NCBI GenBank assembly: GCA_902780025.1
Contig: CACZDV010000007.1
Location: 28,043-92,042, forward strand
Direction: 5' to 3'
From: an uncultured Prevotellaceae bacterium
GTDB lineage: Bacteria; Bacteroidota; Bacteroidia; Bacteroidales; Bacteroidaceae
DNA length: 64,000 nt
Shown: positions 33,120 through 40,861 of the stretch, in pieces
Position numbering within the stretch: the stretch's first letter is position 1
Layout: each line of letters begins with the position of its first letter
Translations under genes and position numbers: made by a program
Notes under the pieces: model-generated
Told to the model about the DNA's origin: nothing
The model's input: the letters and a program-made list of their open reading frames with translations, nothing else
Databases searched by the model: none

Positions 33120-35045
33120 ATGATTTACGAACTTTTCACAACAAAGCACTGGATGGTAATGCCGCAGTTTGTTCACGGCTTGCTGCCTACGTTGATGCAC
33201 AACTTCAACAATCATATTGCCATCGGTGCAGTAGAGAAGAAGCAGCCATATCTGGTAGCCGGTATGAACGGAGAGGTTATACGCGACGCTCAGGTGACCG
33301 AGGACGGCGAGGTGCTGCCTCGTTATAACTGGGGCGGTACCAGCCTGCTTGCCCAGATGAAGGAGCCGTTTGTGAACGTGATTCCCATAGACGGACCTAT
33401 CACACGCAATGGCGATGCCTGCTCATACGGCTCGAAGGAGATCCGCGACTGGATGATGGAGGCCGCCGACAATAAGTACTGCCGTGCTCATATCATGGTG
33501 ATTAACACTCCTGGCGGTTCGGCTTGGGCTAAGAACGATTTCCAGCAGGCTATCGACTATGCTCACGACTGTGGACAGCGCGTGTATATGCTTATCGACG
33601 GACTTTGTGCATCGGCTGGTGAGTATCTCACATCGTTTGGCGACGAGGTTTACGTGGTGAACCTGAAAGACCAGTTGGGTTGCGTAGGCGTTATGGCAGC
33701 GTTCTTCACTATCAAGAACGGTGAGAAGAATCAGTTTGACAGCGAGACCTACCGTGAGTACTACGCTACCAAGAGTATCAACAAGAACAAGGAGTATCGC
33801 GACATTGCCGAGAACGATGATGCCACGCTGCTGATTGAGGAACTTGACAAGCTGGAGGCAGAGTTCCGCAGCGATATGAAGGCAGCATTCCCTAATGCTA
33901 CCGACGAGCATCTGGACGGAAAGATATTCGACGCATCCGAAGTGATGGATATCCTGTGTGACGGACAGATGCTGCTGGGCGACCTGGTGGCACGCGCATT
34001 TGCCGTGGCCAACGGCGATGAGGAGCCTATCGCCCGTACCGCCAACCGTAAAATCGGACAGCCAGCAGACGTGACAGACGATGAAGAAGATCCGATGGAA
34101 GCTGCACTCAAAAGCGCAGAAGCCGCTGCTGAGCATATTGCCGATATTGCAGATAAGAAGACCAATGTTTCACAAAAAAATAGCACGATTATGGACGAGA
34201 AGTATCAGATTGTCGCTCAGGTTCTCGGAGTGGAAGAGTTGCAGGTGACAGAGGAAGGTACATTCCTCAATAAGCCTCTGCTTGACACCCTCACAGAGAA
34301 GCTGACAGAGATGAAGGCCAAGGAGGCTAAAGCAGCCGCCGCAGCCGCACAGGAGGAAACTCCTGCAACGGAACAGCCAGCAGAGGAAGCACCTGCGACC
34401 GAAGCACCCGCTGTCGAAGAAGAGAAGCCTGCTGAGGAAGAGCAGAAGCCCACCGAGGAAGCACCCGCTACCGAGGAAGAGCAGAAGCCTGCCGAAGAGG
34501 AAGAGAAACCCGCAGAGGAGAAACCTGCCGAAGAGGAGGAAAAGCCAACCGATGCGCCCGCTACTGAGGAAGCCGTACAGGCTGCTACTGAGGAGATTAA
34601 CAAGATTCAGGAAACCCTGCATAACGCAGAGCAGATGATTGCCGACAAGGACAAGAAGATTGCCGAATTGAAGGAGTCGCTGGACGGTCAGAAGAATACC
34701 GCCGAGCAGCTGCAGGCCGACATCGACCAGGCCCGTAAGGACATCGAGACTGCCAACGGTACGATTGCCGAGCGTGATGCTACCATCACTGGTCTAAAGG
34801 AAGACGTCGACAAGTTGACGAAGCAGGTTAGCGACCTGAAGGCTGAGCTCAAAGAGATGGCTGGTAAGCCCGCTCCTATGGCCAACGCTGACAGTGGCAT
34901 CCCTGCCGACAACGGAACGGGCGACGCTCCAGAGGCTACTGGCACCGTGCGTAGCACCGTGAATGCCAACATGTCTCCAGAGGAGATTCGCGATGCCCTG
35001 CGCAAGCGCGACGCAGAGACAAAGGCACGTAGCAAGCGCCGTTAG
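33120..35045 (+). CDS. Prohead S49-type protease fused to scaffold
   Basis: 641 residues. Residues about 80-300 are an SppA/S49-like prohead protease: IDGPITRNG, IMVINTPGGSAWA (oxyanion region), and the nucleophile region DGLCASAGEY with Ser165, then QLGCVGVMAAF. Residues 358-641 look like scaffold: a start-like MDEKYQIVAQVLGVEEL, a Glu/Pro/Ala repeat block (about 405-480; EEKPAEEE, EEAPATEE), then a coiled coil (EELKxxLxxQ pattern, about 490-585) and a basic end (RDAETKARSKRR), usual for binding capsid protein. It would template prohead assembly and then self-digest. An internal start at 34191 may give free scaffold. Confidence 0.82.
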   Translation: MIYELFTTKHWMVMPQFVHGLLPTLMHNFNNHIAIGAVEKKQPYLVAGMNGEVIRDAQVTEDGEVLPRYNWGGTSLLAQMKEPFVNVIPIDGPITRNGDACSYGSKEIRDWMMEAADNKYCRAHIMVINTPGGSAWAKNDFQQAIDYAHDCGQRVYMLIDGLCASAGEYLTSFGDEVYVVNLKDQLGCVGVMAAFFTIKNGEKNQFDSETYREYYATKSINKNKEYRDIAENDDATLLIEELDKLEAEFRSDMKAAFPNATDEHLDGKIFDASEVMDILCDGQMLLGDLVARAFAVANGDEEPIARTANRKIGQPADVTDDEEDPMEAALKSAEAAAEHIADIADKKTNVSQKNSTIMDEKYQIVAQVLGVEELQVTEEGTFLNKPLLDTLTEKLTEMKAKEAKAAAAAAQEETPATEQPAEEAPATEAPAVEEEKPAEEEQKPTEEAPATEEEQKPAEEEEKPAEEKPAEEEEKPTDAPATEEAVQAATEEINKIQETLHNAEQMIADKDKKIAELKESLDGQKNTAEQLQADIDQARKDIETANGTIAERDATITGLKEDVDKLTKQVSDLKAELKEMAGKPAPMANADSGIPADNGTGDAPEATGTVRSTVNANMSPEEIRDALRKRDAETKARSKRR

Positions 35046-35062
35046 TCAGACTCGGCTCAGAT

Positions 35063-35098
35063 TGCCCTTGACTTGTAGTTCTCTACATCGTAAATTTG
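35063..35098 (+). promoter_or_regulatory. TGCCCTTGAC-class promoter (major capsid)
   Basis: TGCCCTTGAC (35063-35072) and a full-consensus TAAATTTG (35091-35098), 20 bp between TTG and the -7 element. It precedes the capsid gene by 54 bp and is probably among the strongest of the set. Confidence 0.78.
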
Positions 35099-35152
35099 CA
35101 ATAACAACACAAAGACAACATAATAGTTTTCACCAACACTAAAAAAAGGATT

Positions 35153-36433
35153 ATGGCTTACGCAATCAATGTCTCACAAGTGCAGACTGTTACCGAACAG
35201 CTGCATGTCGACCTGGTAGCTCGCGCTTCCATGTTGAATGACAAGATGCTGGATGACCTCCAGATCACTGTCACGACCGATGTCGAGAACATCGACAAGC
35301 TGTTCCTCTTCAATGACAAGGGTCTGCTTGCACGTCAGTATAAGCAGGGGGCCGTCAAGAAGGTACAGCTCGGTATGTTTGTCGAGAACCCTGCAAAGGT
35401 GATTCTCGCAGTTACTCACCCCCAGGACAACGTCCAGAAGTATCGTGAGAAGGAACCATTCCACGTGAACCCCGACGGTACCAACAACGCAGAGAAGACG
35501 CAGTTCCTGCTGGAGAAGATCGCCAATCGCCACGCTCAGGACGTCCGCGCCAACTTCTTCTTCGGCAACGAGGCTAACGCCAACCTGCCCGAGACCACGG
35601 AGAACCAGGTGAAGTTGGGTCTCTCTCTGTACGACGGTATCTTCACCAAGATCGCCCAGGGTATCACCAAGGGTATTATCAGCGAGGCTATCGGCAACCT
35701 GATTAAGACCGGCGCTGCTCCCAGCGACTCTCTGGCTGCCTACAAATGGTTCAAGGCCGCTTACAACTCACTGAACGACGACCTTCGCGGTGCCGAGGAG
35801 TTGCTGGCTTACGTCAGCTCTGACCTCGCTGACAAGATTGTCGAGGGTTACATGCTGATGCACCCGCAGCTGGCTGTCACCGTTCTGGAGGATGGATGGA
35901 AGTTCAGTCAGATGAAGAACCTGAAGCTGACCACCCACACCTCTATGGGTAAGGGCGACAAGCTCATCTTCTGTCTGCCCGGAACACTGGAGTACATCTG
36001 CGACGTGCGTCCTGAGAGCCAGGCCAACATCACTGTTGAGCGCAACTCTGACGACCACAACCTGTTCGACTATCAGGTGCAGACCGCTCAGGCTTCTCGT
36101 ATCCGCGACTACAGCCCGAAGGTATTCGCTACCAACGACCAGGAGAACACCCCGAACAACGTACCCGCTGGCGACTACATCGCCGATATCTTCACCGTTG
36201 CCACCAGCGACGAGAATGAGGGTACTGCCGAGATCACCTCTGGTGAGAAGAACCTCTATGCTGAGGGCAACATCATCACTGTTGCCGCTACGCCGAAGGA
36301 TGGCTACAAGTTCAAGGGCTGGAGCGACAACGCTACTGCCAACCCCTACAACTACACCTTCCCTGGTGGTGTTGTGACTCTCGTAGCTATGTTCGAGGAA
36401 GAGGGCGGTGGTGACTCTGACAGCAGCATCTAA
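35153..36433 (+). CDS. Major capsid protein (probable)
   Basis: 426 residues. It follows protease-scaffold, has its own consensus promoter, and ends before a strong hairpin, as expected for the most abundant virion protein. Residues 1 to about 330 are the presumed capsid fold. Residues about 365-415 (ITVAATPKDGYKFKGWSDN, YNYTFPGGVVTLVAMFEEE) match the InlB B-repeat/Flg_new-like beta domain, which would project from the capsid as a built-in decoration. The tail is Gly/Asp/Ser-rich (EEEGGGDSDSSI). The assignment rests on context; the HK97 fold cannot be seen from sequence alone. Confidence 0.75.
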   Translation: MAYAINVSQVQTVTEQLHVDLVARASMLNDKMLDDLQITVTTDVENIDKLFLFNDKGLLARQYKQGAVKKVQLGMFVENPAKVILAVTHPQDNVQKYREKEPFHVNPDGTNNAEKTQFLLEKIANRHAQDVRANFFFGNEANANLPETTENQVKLGLSLYDGIFTKIAQGITKGIISEAIGNLIKTGAAPSDSLAAYKWFKAAYNSLNDDLRGAEELLAYVSSDLADKIVEGYMLMHPQLAVTVLEDGWKFSQMKNLKLTTHTSMGKGDKLIFCLPGTLEYICDVRPESQANITVERNSDDHNLFDYQVQTAQASRIRDYSPKVFATNDQENTPNNVPAGDYIADIFTVATSDENEGTAEITSGEKNLYAEGNIITVAATPKDGYKFKGWSDNATANPYNYTFPGGVVTLVAMFEEEGGGDSDSSI

Positions 36434-36439
36434 ACCCCA

Positions 36440-36496
36440 TCGGAGGTGAGCGGCGCCCAGTGACCTTCACTGCAAGCGCCGCCCTCTGACCTCCGA
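36440..36496 (+). terminator. Long hairpin between capsid gene and next gene
   Basis: TCGGAGGTGAGCGGCGC (36440-36456) pairs with GCGCCGCCCTCTGACCTCCGA (36476-36496) in two stems with a small bulge. No long T run follows, so it may act as a partial terminator or an mRNA-stabilising end for the capsid message. Confidence 0.55.
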
Positions 36497-36553
36497 CTCT
36501 CTATTCACAAGTAATCATAGTAAACAACACAAACACAAAAAAGACATACGATT

Positions 36554-37135
36554 ATGGGACTTTGCAATTTAAAGCACGTTAAGCAGACGAACGACTGCTC
36601 GGAGAATCCGGGCGGTACCAGTAACTACTGCATGGTCGTTCCTATTGACAGCGACCACATCGAGGGCAACATCGAGATCAACGATGAGAAGAACCAGTAC
36701 AACATCACTCCCAAGGGTGGTTCAGGCTCTACCCTGAAGGGTTTCAAGATTGCCTTTAAGAACCAGTCTGGTCAGGTCAGCAGCGAGGACAACGGCGAGG
36801 GCGGTGCCAACACCGTTACCGGTACAGGTCTCGTTGACAAGAACGAGGACGATATGGCTGTTCTCGGTCGCCGTCTCTCCAACATGGGCGGTGGCTACAT
36901 GGTGTTCTTCCCCACTGGCAAGACCAAGAAAGTGAACGGCGTTTCACTGAAGGAGTGGAAGGTCGTCGGCAATCCTACTGGCGACGTGGTGTTCAGCCGT
37001 ACCAACGACAGCGGTAAGAACCGCAACGACGAGCACGGTACAACCTTCAACTTCGTCTGCAACTTCCAGGTGTACGACGTTGTGAAGTACTACGGTGAGA
37101 TTGCCGAGGATGTTGAATCTGATTCAAGCAACTAA
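36554..37135 (+). CDS. Abundant structural protein (tail tube or capsid decoration)
   Basis: 193 residues, beta-rich and acidic, with many Gly/Asn/Ser turns (EGNIEINDEKNQYNITP, GGGYMVFFPTGKTKKV, FNFVCNFQVYDVVKYYGEI) and an acidic Ser-rich end (EDVESDSSN). It lies directly after the capsid gene and before a strong terminator. The size and fold pattern suit a major tail-tube subunit or a capsid decoration protein; I cannot choose between these. Confidence 0.55.
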   Translation: MGLCNLKHVKQTNDCSENPGGTSNYCMVVPIDSDHIEGNIEINDEKNQYNITPKGGSGSTLKGFKIAFKNQSGQVSSEDNGEGGANTVTGTGLVDKNEDDMAVLGRRLSNMGGGYMVFFPTGKTKKVNGVSLKEWKVVGNPTGDVVFSRTNDSGKNRNDEHGTTFNFVCNFQVYDVVKYYGEIAEDVESDSSN

Positions 37136-37164
37136 TTTGGGTATCTGGTAACAACAGCATTACG

Positions 37165-37203
37165 AGGCTCAGGCTCCATATCATCGGGCCTGGGCCTTTT
37201 TTA
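37165..37203 (+). terminator. Strong intrinsic terminator
   Basis: AGGCTCAGGC (37165-37174) pairs with GCCTGGGCCT (37188-37197) over 10 bp with one G-U, followed by TTTTTTATT. It ends the capsid transcription unit. Confidence 0.88.
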
Positions 37204-37226
37204 TTGACAACTGATAATTGAAAGTT

Positions 37227-37826
37227 ATGCACATCTTAGAACCTTGTTGTATCCGGCGGCAACTGCTCAACCTGCGCGACTCCATCGAAAACGGTGGCAG
37301 GACGCAGTTTCAGGGCTATGGAGACCTTTCGATTACTGAACTGCTGCCTGCCTTGCTGGCACGCTATACGGAGACGGAACTGATGATTGTCGCCCCGACG
37401 ATGCCCGATCAGGCAACGGAGGTTATCACCCGCTGGATGCGCCAGCAGTGGCCACATGCCAACGGCGTGGATAAGCTGAACGTGGTAAGGCAGTTGACTA
37501 TTATCACCGACCTGTCGCCTGCCAAGTCACCCGTCATGTCAGACTGGTTGAAAGATAATCCGTTTGCAGGCCGTCTGGTGCTTGTTGACAGAACGCAGGC
37601 TGATACGGCTATCCTGTTGCCAGACATCGCCATTACAGGCCCGCTGAACTTGCGGTATGGAAAGAACTTCGTATGTACTGTGACGACCGTACCGGAAGAG
37701 GTGCGCAACCTGTGGGAGCAGTACATGTCGGAAAGTAAGAAGAAACCGACCCAACAGGACGTTGAGCCGGTAAAGCGTCCGGCAAGGAAGAGAAAATTTT
37801 CCTCTGCCGTAAGGTCTAAGCGGTAA
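37227..37826 (+). CDS. Last rightward gene, unknown
   Basis: 199 residues from MHILEPCCIRRQLLNL; an ATG at 37218 is equally possible. Alpha/beta sequence (ELMIVAPTMPDQATEVITRWM, LTIITDLSPAKSP, RLVLVDRTQADTAILLPDIAI) suggests a Rossmann-like or PLD-like layout without a catalytic motif I can name. The C terminus is very basic (KRPARKRKFSSAVRSKR) and may bind DNA or RNA. Its 3' end overlaps the opposite-strand gene by 11 bp. No promoter is seen after the upstream terminator, so expression may rely on read-through. Confidence 0.6.
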   Translation: MHILEPCCIRRQLLNLRDSIENGGRTQFQGYGDLSITELLPALLARYTETELMIVAPTMPDQATEVITRWMRQQWPHANGVDKLNVVRQLTIITDLSPAKSPVMSDWLKDNPFAGRLVLVDRTQADTAILLPDIAITGPLNLRYGKNFVCTVTTVPEEVRNLWEQYMSESKKKPTQQDVEPVKRPARKRKFSSAVRSKR

Positions 37827-38301
37827 TCAGCTGAATACCCATCAGGTTATACAGTTTGAACGACACGCTGGTTTTGCTGCCGCTACGCTCCACCTCGCAA
37901 ATATAGGTGTCCTGCGTGGCGGCGGCAAATGCTTTCTGTCCGCCACGGAACAAAAGCATGAGGTGGCTCGGTGTGCGCTCCAGTTTCAGCAGGTTGTTCC
38001 ACGTAGTGCCTTCGCGGTCGTCAACCTCGCATGACACCGTGACCGTATGCAGACGTCCGGCTACGTTGTCGCTTTCTGCATCCTTTGCCTTACCCGTATG
38101 GCGACGGATAGGTATGAGCTTGCCGCCTACCGTTGCAGGCTGCAAGCCGATGACGATGGCGTTGGTAAGGGTAGGGGAGAAGCTGGTGGTGACTATCGTC
38201 GGCTTCAGCTGCCAGGCTTTCGTGCCGAGCGCATAGTCTGCGACAGGTATGGCGGTGATGGCCATCAGGTCGTCTAAGACAAATTCTTTGCAGTTGTTCA
38301 T
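37816..38301 (-). CDS. Probable virion protein, unknown
   Basis: 161 residues from MNNCKEFVLDDLMA. The ATG at 38310 would fall only a few bases after the expected transcription start, so 38301 is preferred. Beta-rich (TVTVSCEVDDREGTTWNNLL, SHLMLLFRGGQKAFAAA, SGSKTSVSFKLYNLMGIQLITA). It has its own TGCCCTTGAT-class promoter 21 bp upstream and so belongs with virion genes. A tail-tube-like fold is possible. It ends in an 11-bp overlap with the converging gene. Confidence 0.6.
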   Translation of the reverse strand: MNNCKEFVLDDLMAITAIPVADYALGTKAWQLKPTIVTTSFSPTLTNAIVIGLQPATVGGKLIPIRRHTGKAKDAESDNVAGRLHTVTVSCEVDDREGTTWNNLLKLERTPSHLMLLFRGGQKAFAAATQDTYICEVERSGSKTSVSFKLYNLMGIQLITA

Positions 38302-38315
38302 AATGATCATGTTTT

Positions 38316-38334
38316 GTTGCTACAATATAGCAAC
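38316..38334. promoter_or_regulatory. Palindrome over a promoter start site
   Basis: GTTGCTA (38316-38322), 5 bp, TAGCAAC (38328-38334): a perfect 7-bp inverted repeat overlapping the -7 element and start region of the leftward promoter. It could be an operator, or simply a consequence of the TATATTGT element. Confidence 0.4.
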
Positions 38335-38357
38335 ATACCGAAAAAAAATCAAGGGCA
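38322..38357 (-). promoter_or_regulatory. TGCCCTTGAT-class promoter, leftward
   Basis: On the minus strand TGCCCTTGAT (38357-38348) and TATATTGT (38329-38322), 20 bp between TTG and the -7 element. It shows that the same promoter class serves both strands. Confidence 0.68.
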
Positions 38358-38481
38358 GACGAGCCGAGAGCAGAAGCACAAGCGGGCTTAATGTCTATGC
38401 CGAGGCGAGGATTGCACTCGGCAAAGACAAGGGCAGACGCACTGACGCGCGCCCGCCCTACCAATCACGGCGAATGATGGT

Positions 38482-38757
38482 TTATCTGAATAACTTTCGA
38501 GTAAGCCACAAAAGGCCATCCCAGGCGGCGTTACCGGCAATGTTGCTGGCAAAGTCTTCAGCAAACGTCTGCTGATGCTTGCGTAGGTCCTGGATTTGTG
38601 CCGACTGCTGTTGGAGTGCCTGCATAATCTCGGTGTGCGAGCGATTCTCCATCGTCATCTGGATAAAGAGGCGCTTCTCATCGTCGGTCATGCGGTCGTA
38701 GATACTTTCGAGCAACTTACGGCGCATGAGTGCTTCAGCAGCGTCGGCATAGTCCAT
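38482..38757 (-). CDS. Small coiled-coil protein, unknown
   Basis: 91 residues, helical throughout, with a Gln-rich coiled coil (HTEIMQALQQQSAQIQDLRKHQQ) and a hydrophobic C terminus (AAWDGLLWLTRKLF). Its start is 3 bp after the upstream stop (38761), so it is co-translated. The shape, coiled coil then a membrane-active end, is seen in some phage holin-associated and tail proteins; no family assigned. Confidence 0.6.
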   Translation of the reverse strand: MDYADAAEALMRRKLLESIYDRMTDDEKRLFIQMTMENRSHTEIMQALQQQSAQIQDLRKHQQTFAEDFASNIAGNAAWDGLLWLTRKLFR

Positions 38758-38760
38758 AAC

Positions 38761-39264
38761 TTACCAGAGAAAGTACTTGCGGATGTCATACACACCGTCC
38801 TTGTCGAGGAGGTTCTTCAGGGCCAGTTTGTAGCAGGCGCTGATAATATCCTTGTCTGAGGGCGAGAGTGGCTTGCCGATGAGTGAAGCGATGACGTCGC
38901 CGGCATCTGAATACACCTTGTTCATCTCCACCCAGAGGGCACAGCGGTTATAGTACGGCGCATCCTCCAAAGGCAGGCCAAAGGATTCCATAGCAGCTTT
39001 CCACTGGTCGCGCAACCACGGTGCCTTTGGATCCATGCCGTCGATAATCTTCTGAGCCTCCTTGGGTGTGAGGTACTGCTTCCACTTGATGCTTTCGAGC
39101 TGATCTATCATCTCCTCGGCCACGTCGGGCTTGTTTTGGATGAGCCAGTCCATTATCTCTGTCATCACGCACCCGAAGGCTTTCATGTTTTTCGGGTCTT
39201 TTGAATTGGCCATGTAGTCATAGAGACTGTCATAGCGTTCTTTGAGTTCTTGTGCTGTTGTCAT
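38761..39264 (-). CDS. Helical protein, unknown
   Basis: 167 residues, mainly helical (QELKERYDSLYDYMANSKD, MTEIMDWLIQNKPDVAEEMID, LTPKEAQKIIDGMDPKAPWL). Its start overlaps the stop of the small zinc-ribbon-like gene (ATGA). It sits in a run of small leftward genes between the capsid and DGR regions. A tail-assembly or chaperone role is possible; nothing diagnostic is seen. Confidence 0.6.
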   Translation of the reverse strand: MTTAQELKERYDSLYDYMANSKDPKNMKAFGCVMTEIMDWLIQNKPDVAEEMIDQLESIKWKQYLTPKEAQKIIDGMDPKAPWLRDQWKAAMESFGLPLEDAPYYNRCALWVEMNKVYSDAGDVIASLIGKPLSPSDKDIISACYKLALKNLLDKDGVYDIRKYFLW

Positions 39265-39410
39265 TTCTTCTTCTTTTTAACGGGTTTAACTTGCTTCTTT
39301 CCCTTGTCGGCAGAACCGACAATCACGCTGCTGCCGCACGACGGGCACCATGCTTCAGGCACCTGCCGCGTCGTCATCGGAGGAATCTGCTGTTGAATAA
39401 ATCTTCCCAT
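39261..39410 (-). CDS. Small zinc-ribbon-like basic protein
   Basis: 49 residues from MGRFIQQQIPPM, with one CPSC pair (EAWCPSCGSSVIV) and a Lys-rich end (KQVKPVKKKKK). A shorter start at 39377 (MTTRQVPEAW) would reduce the overlap with the upstream gene from 56 to 23 bp. Its stop overlaps the next ATG by 4 bp. A nucleic-acid-binding role is plausible; half of a normal zinc ribbon is missing, so a dimer or another ligand would be needed. Confidence 0.5.
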   Translation of the reverse strand: MGRFIQQQIPPMTTRQVPEAWCPSCGSSVIVGSADKGKKQVKPVKKKKK

Positions 39411-39696
39411 AGATGTAATCGTATAGTCTGTCGATGATACTTTCCAATAGTTCAAGCCAGATGGCAATGTATGCAGAAAGGATGGATATTGCGAGCAGCC
39501 ATGCCAGACATGAGGGGTTGGCGGCCATGCCGTCGCCGCTCAGTCCGTAGACGAGCACACTCCAGAACGAGAGGCACTTTGGACAGTCAAGTATCCATAG
39601 TCTGTGCTTTATGGCGCTTTCTATGGCACTTATCAGTCCGAGGTGGTTTACCGTCGTCGAGAAGAACACGACTGCCGCAACGTCCATCCAGTCCAT
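39355..39696 (-). CDS. Small membrane protein, holin candidate
   Basis: 113 residues with three hydrophobic stretches: DVAAVVFFSTTVNHLGL, CLSFWSVLVYGL and LAWLLAISILSAYIAIWLELL. There is a CPKC pair at about 38-41 and an acidic Ala-rich C terminus. Its size and topology suit a holin, which the signal-less endolysin needs, but the endolysin gene is 28 kb away. Alternatively it is a virion membrane protein. It is 3 bp from the upstream gene's stop. Confidence 0.5.
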   Translation of the reverse strand: MDWMDVAAVVFFSTTVNHLGLISAIESAIKHRLWILDCPKCLSFWSVLVYGLSGDGMAANPSCLAWLLAISILSAYIAIWLELLESIIDRLYDYIYGKIYSTADSSDDDAAGA

Positions 39697-39699
39697 ACA

Positions 39700-40173
39700 C
39701 TACGCCCCTGCCGTCACCTCAATAGAGGTGGTGATGGCAATCTGGTTGGTACATGGCTTCTGGGCACGGCAGCACCCGCATCCGTTGTTGACGTAGTAGG
39801 TGATGGGCTTCGGCGAGGCGTTAACCTCTCCGAGTGCGAGCTTCGGCTGCGTCGCCGACGTGGTGGTGATGCAGTCCTGGAATGTGACATACTCCGGCTC
39901 TGGCTTGCAACCGCCGCACGGGCAGTAGGTCACGGTTCCAGCAATCAGGAACTCCTGTCCATAGATACCGTTGCCGAGGTCAATGGGCTGGCCGACTGGC
40001 TCGATGGTGAGGTTACACTGCACGGGATGTGCCGGATCATTCACTGCCATCTTCATGTTTCCGCATGTGTAGTGGGTCAGGCCCAAGGCGTACACACCGG
40101 CGGTCTCTGACGAGATGAGGAAGTCCATCTTGTCTGATCCGTTTCTGAAATTACAGTTACATTTACAACTCAT
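39700..40173 (-). CDS. Cysteine-rich beta protein, unknown
   Basis: 157 residues with 14 cysteines: CKCNC at the N terminus, YCPCGGC in the middle, and GCGCC near the C terminus. The rest is beta-rich (GQEFLIAGTVTYC, NQIAITTSIEVTAGA). The clusters suggest metal binding or disulfides. No signal peptide, so disulfides would form only in the released particle. Probably a virion part, but not assigned to a family. Confidence 0.6.
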   Translation of the reverse strand: MSCKCNCNFRNGSDKMDFLISSETAGVYALGLTHYTCGNMKMAVNDPAHPVQCNLTIEPVGQPIDLGNGIYGQEFLIAGTVTYCPCGGCKPEPEYVTFQDCITTTSATQPKLALGEVNASPKPITYYVNNGCGCCRAQKPCTNQIAITTSIEVTAGA

Positions 40174-40238
40174 AATAGTTTTTGTGTTGATTGTCTCGGG
40201 GCTCTACCTTCTGCGCCAGCCCCACTCTGCGCTATAGG

Positions 40239-40257
40239 GTTGCTGTGCCACAGCAAC
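40239..40257. repeat. Palindrome GTTGCTGTG-C-CACAGCAAC, copy 1
   Basis: A perfect 9-bp inverted repeat around one base, in the gap between two leftward genes. A near-identical palindrome lies inside the upstream gene at 40531-40549. It could be an operator or a terminator stem; no T run follows. Confidence 0.45.
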
Positions 40258-40261
40258 ATGC

Positions 40262-40624
40262 CTAACCATTGCCAGAGAACAGATCTCCGTTGAAAGGAAC
40301 GGGGCTGCTCAGTTCAGCCTCCGATGATTGGATGGCCTTCAGACGCTCCTCCATTTCCTCAATACGCTGCGACTGTGTGTCGAGACGCTTGATGATGTTG
40401 TTCATCACCTCGAACGACTGGAACGATAGTAGTGATGAGCAGCATATCTGCTGCTGCATGGAACACTTGCGGCAGTCCTTCGGACAAGGGCGTGCCTTTG
40501 CCTGCTGCGATGCAGGATGATTGGGTAAGGGTTGCTGTGGCGCAGCAACAGACTGTACGGGTGGTCTCTGCTGGGCGGCGGCACCGGCCACCTGCTCCTG
40601 TGGTTTGTTGTCAATTTCTGCCAT
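40262..40624 (-). CDS. Coiled-coil protein with Cys cluster, unknown
   Basis: 120 residues: a Gln/Pro/Ala-rich low-complexity N half (AAQQRPPVQSVAAPQQPLP), a Cys cluster (PKDCRKCSMQQQICC) at about 50-62, then a coiled coil (IIKRLDTQSQRIEEMEERLKAI) and an end reading SPVPFNGDLFSGNG. The mix of low complexity, coiled coil and Cys suggests an oligomeric linker or virion protein. No family. Confidence 0.6.
   Translation of the reverse strand: MAEIDNKPQEQVAGAAAQQRPPVQSVAAPQQPLPNHPASQQAKARPCPKDCRKCSMQQQICCSSLLSFQSFEVMNNIIKRLDTQSQRIEEMEERLKAIQSSEAELSSPVPFNGDLFSGNG
40531..40549. repeat. Palindrome GTTGCTGTGGCGCAGCAAC, copy 2
   Basis: GTTGCTG-N5-CAGCAAC inside a coding region. Together with the flanking GG and A it matches copy 1 (40239-40257) at nearly every base. 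Confidence 0.4.
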
Positions 40625-40635
40625 AGTTGGTAATT

Positions 40636-40842
40636 TTAATTGTTCTTGAAGTGGTCAATTATCTTTGATCTTACAAAGGCATTCTTGTCCCAGCGCGACA
40701 TGCCGTCTGCAATCTTGTTGCCAGTGACATGAATGCCCATCTGTCCGAGTTGGTCAACGAAACCGCCGAGCGCATGACGTGCCTTTTCTGCCTCATGTTC
40801 GTCCTCGGCGTATATCTTTATTGTGATTGGATAAACTTTCAT
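40636..40842 (-). CDS. Small alpha/beta protein, unknown
   Basis: 68 residues: a strand (VYPITIKIYAE), a helix (EHEAEKARHALGGFVDQLGQM), a second strand (IHVTGNKIADGM), then a basic helix. This ferredoxin-like layout is common in small phage proteins. No family recognised. Confidence 0.6.
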   Translation of the reverse strand: MKVYPITIKIYAEDEHEAEKARHALGGFVDQLGQMGIHVTGNKIADGMSRWDKNAFVRSKIIDHFKNN

Positions 40843-40861
40843 CTTGCCGTGATTTTAATTG

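Noticed and set aside
38429-38460. Another TGCCCTTG on the minus strand (caagggca at about 38429)
   Set aside because: No -7 element at the needed spacing and no gene start close by.
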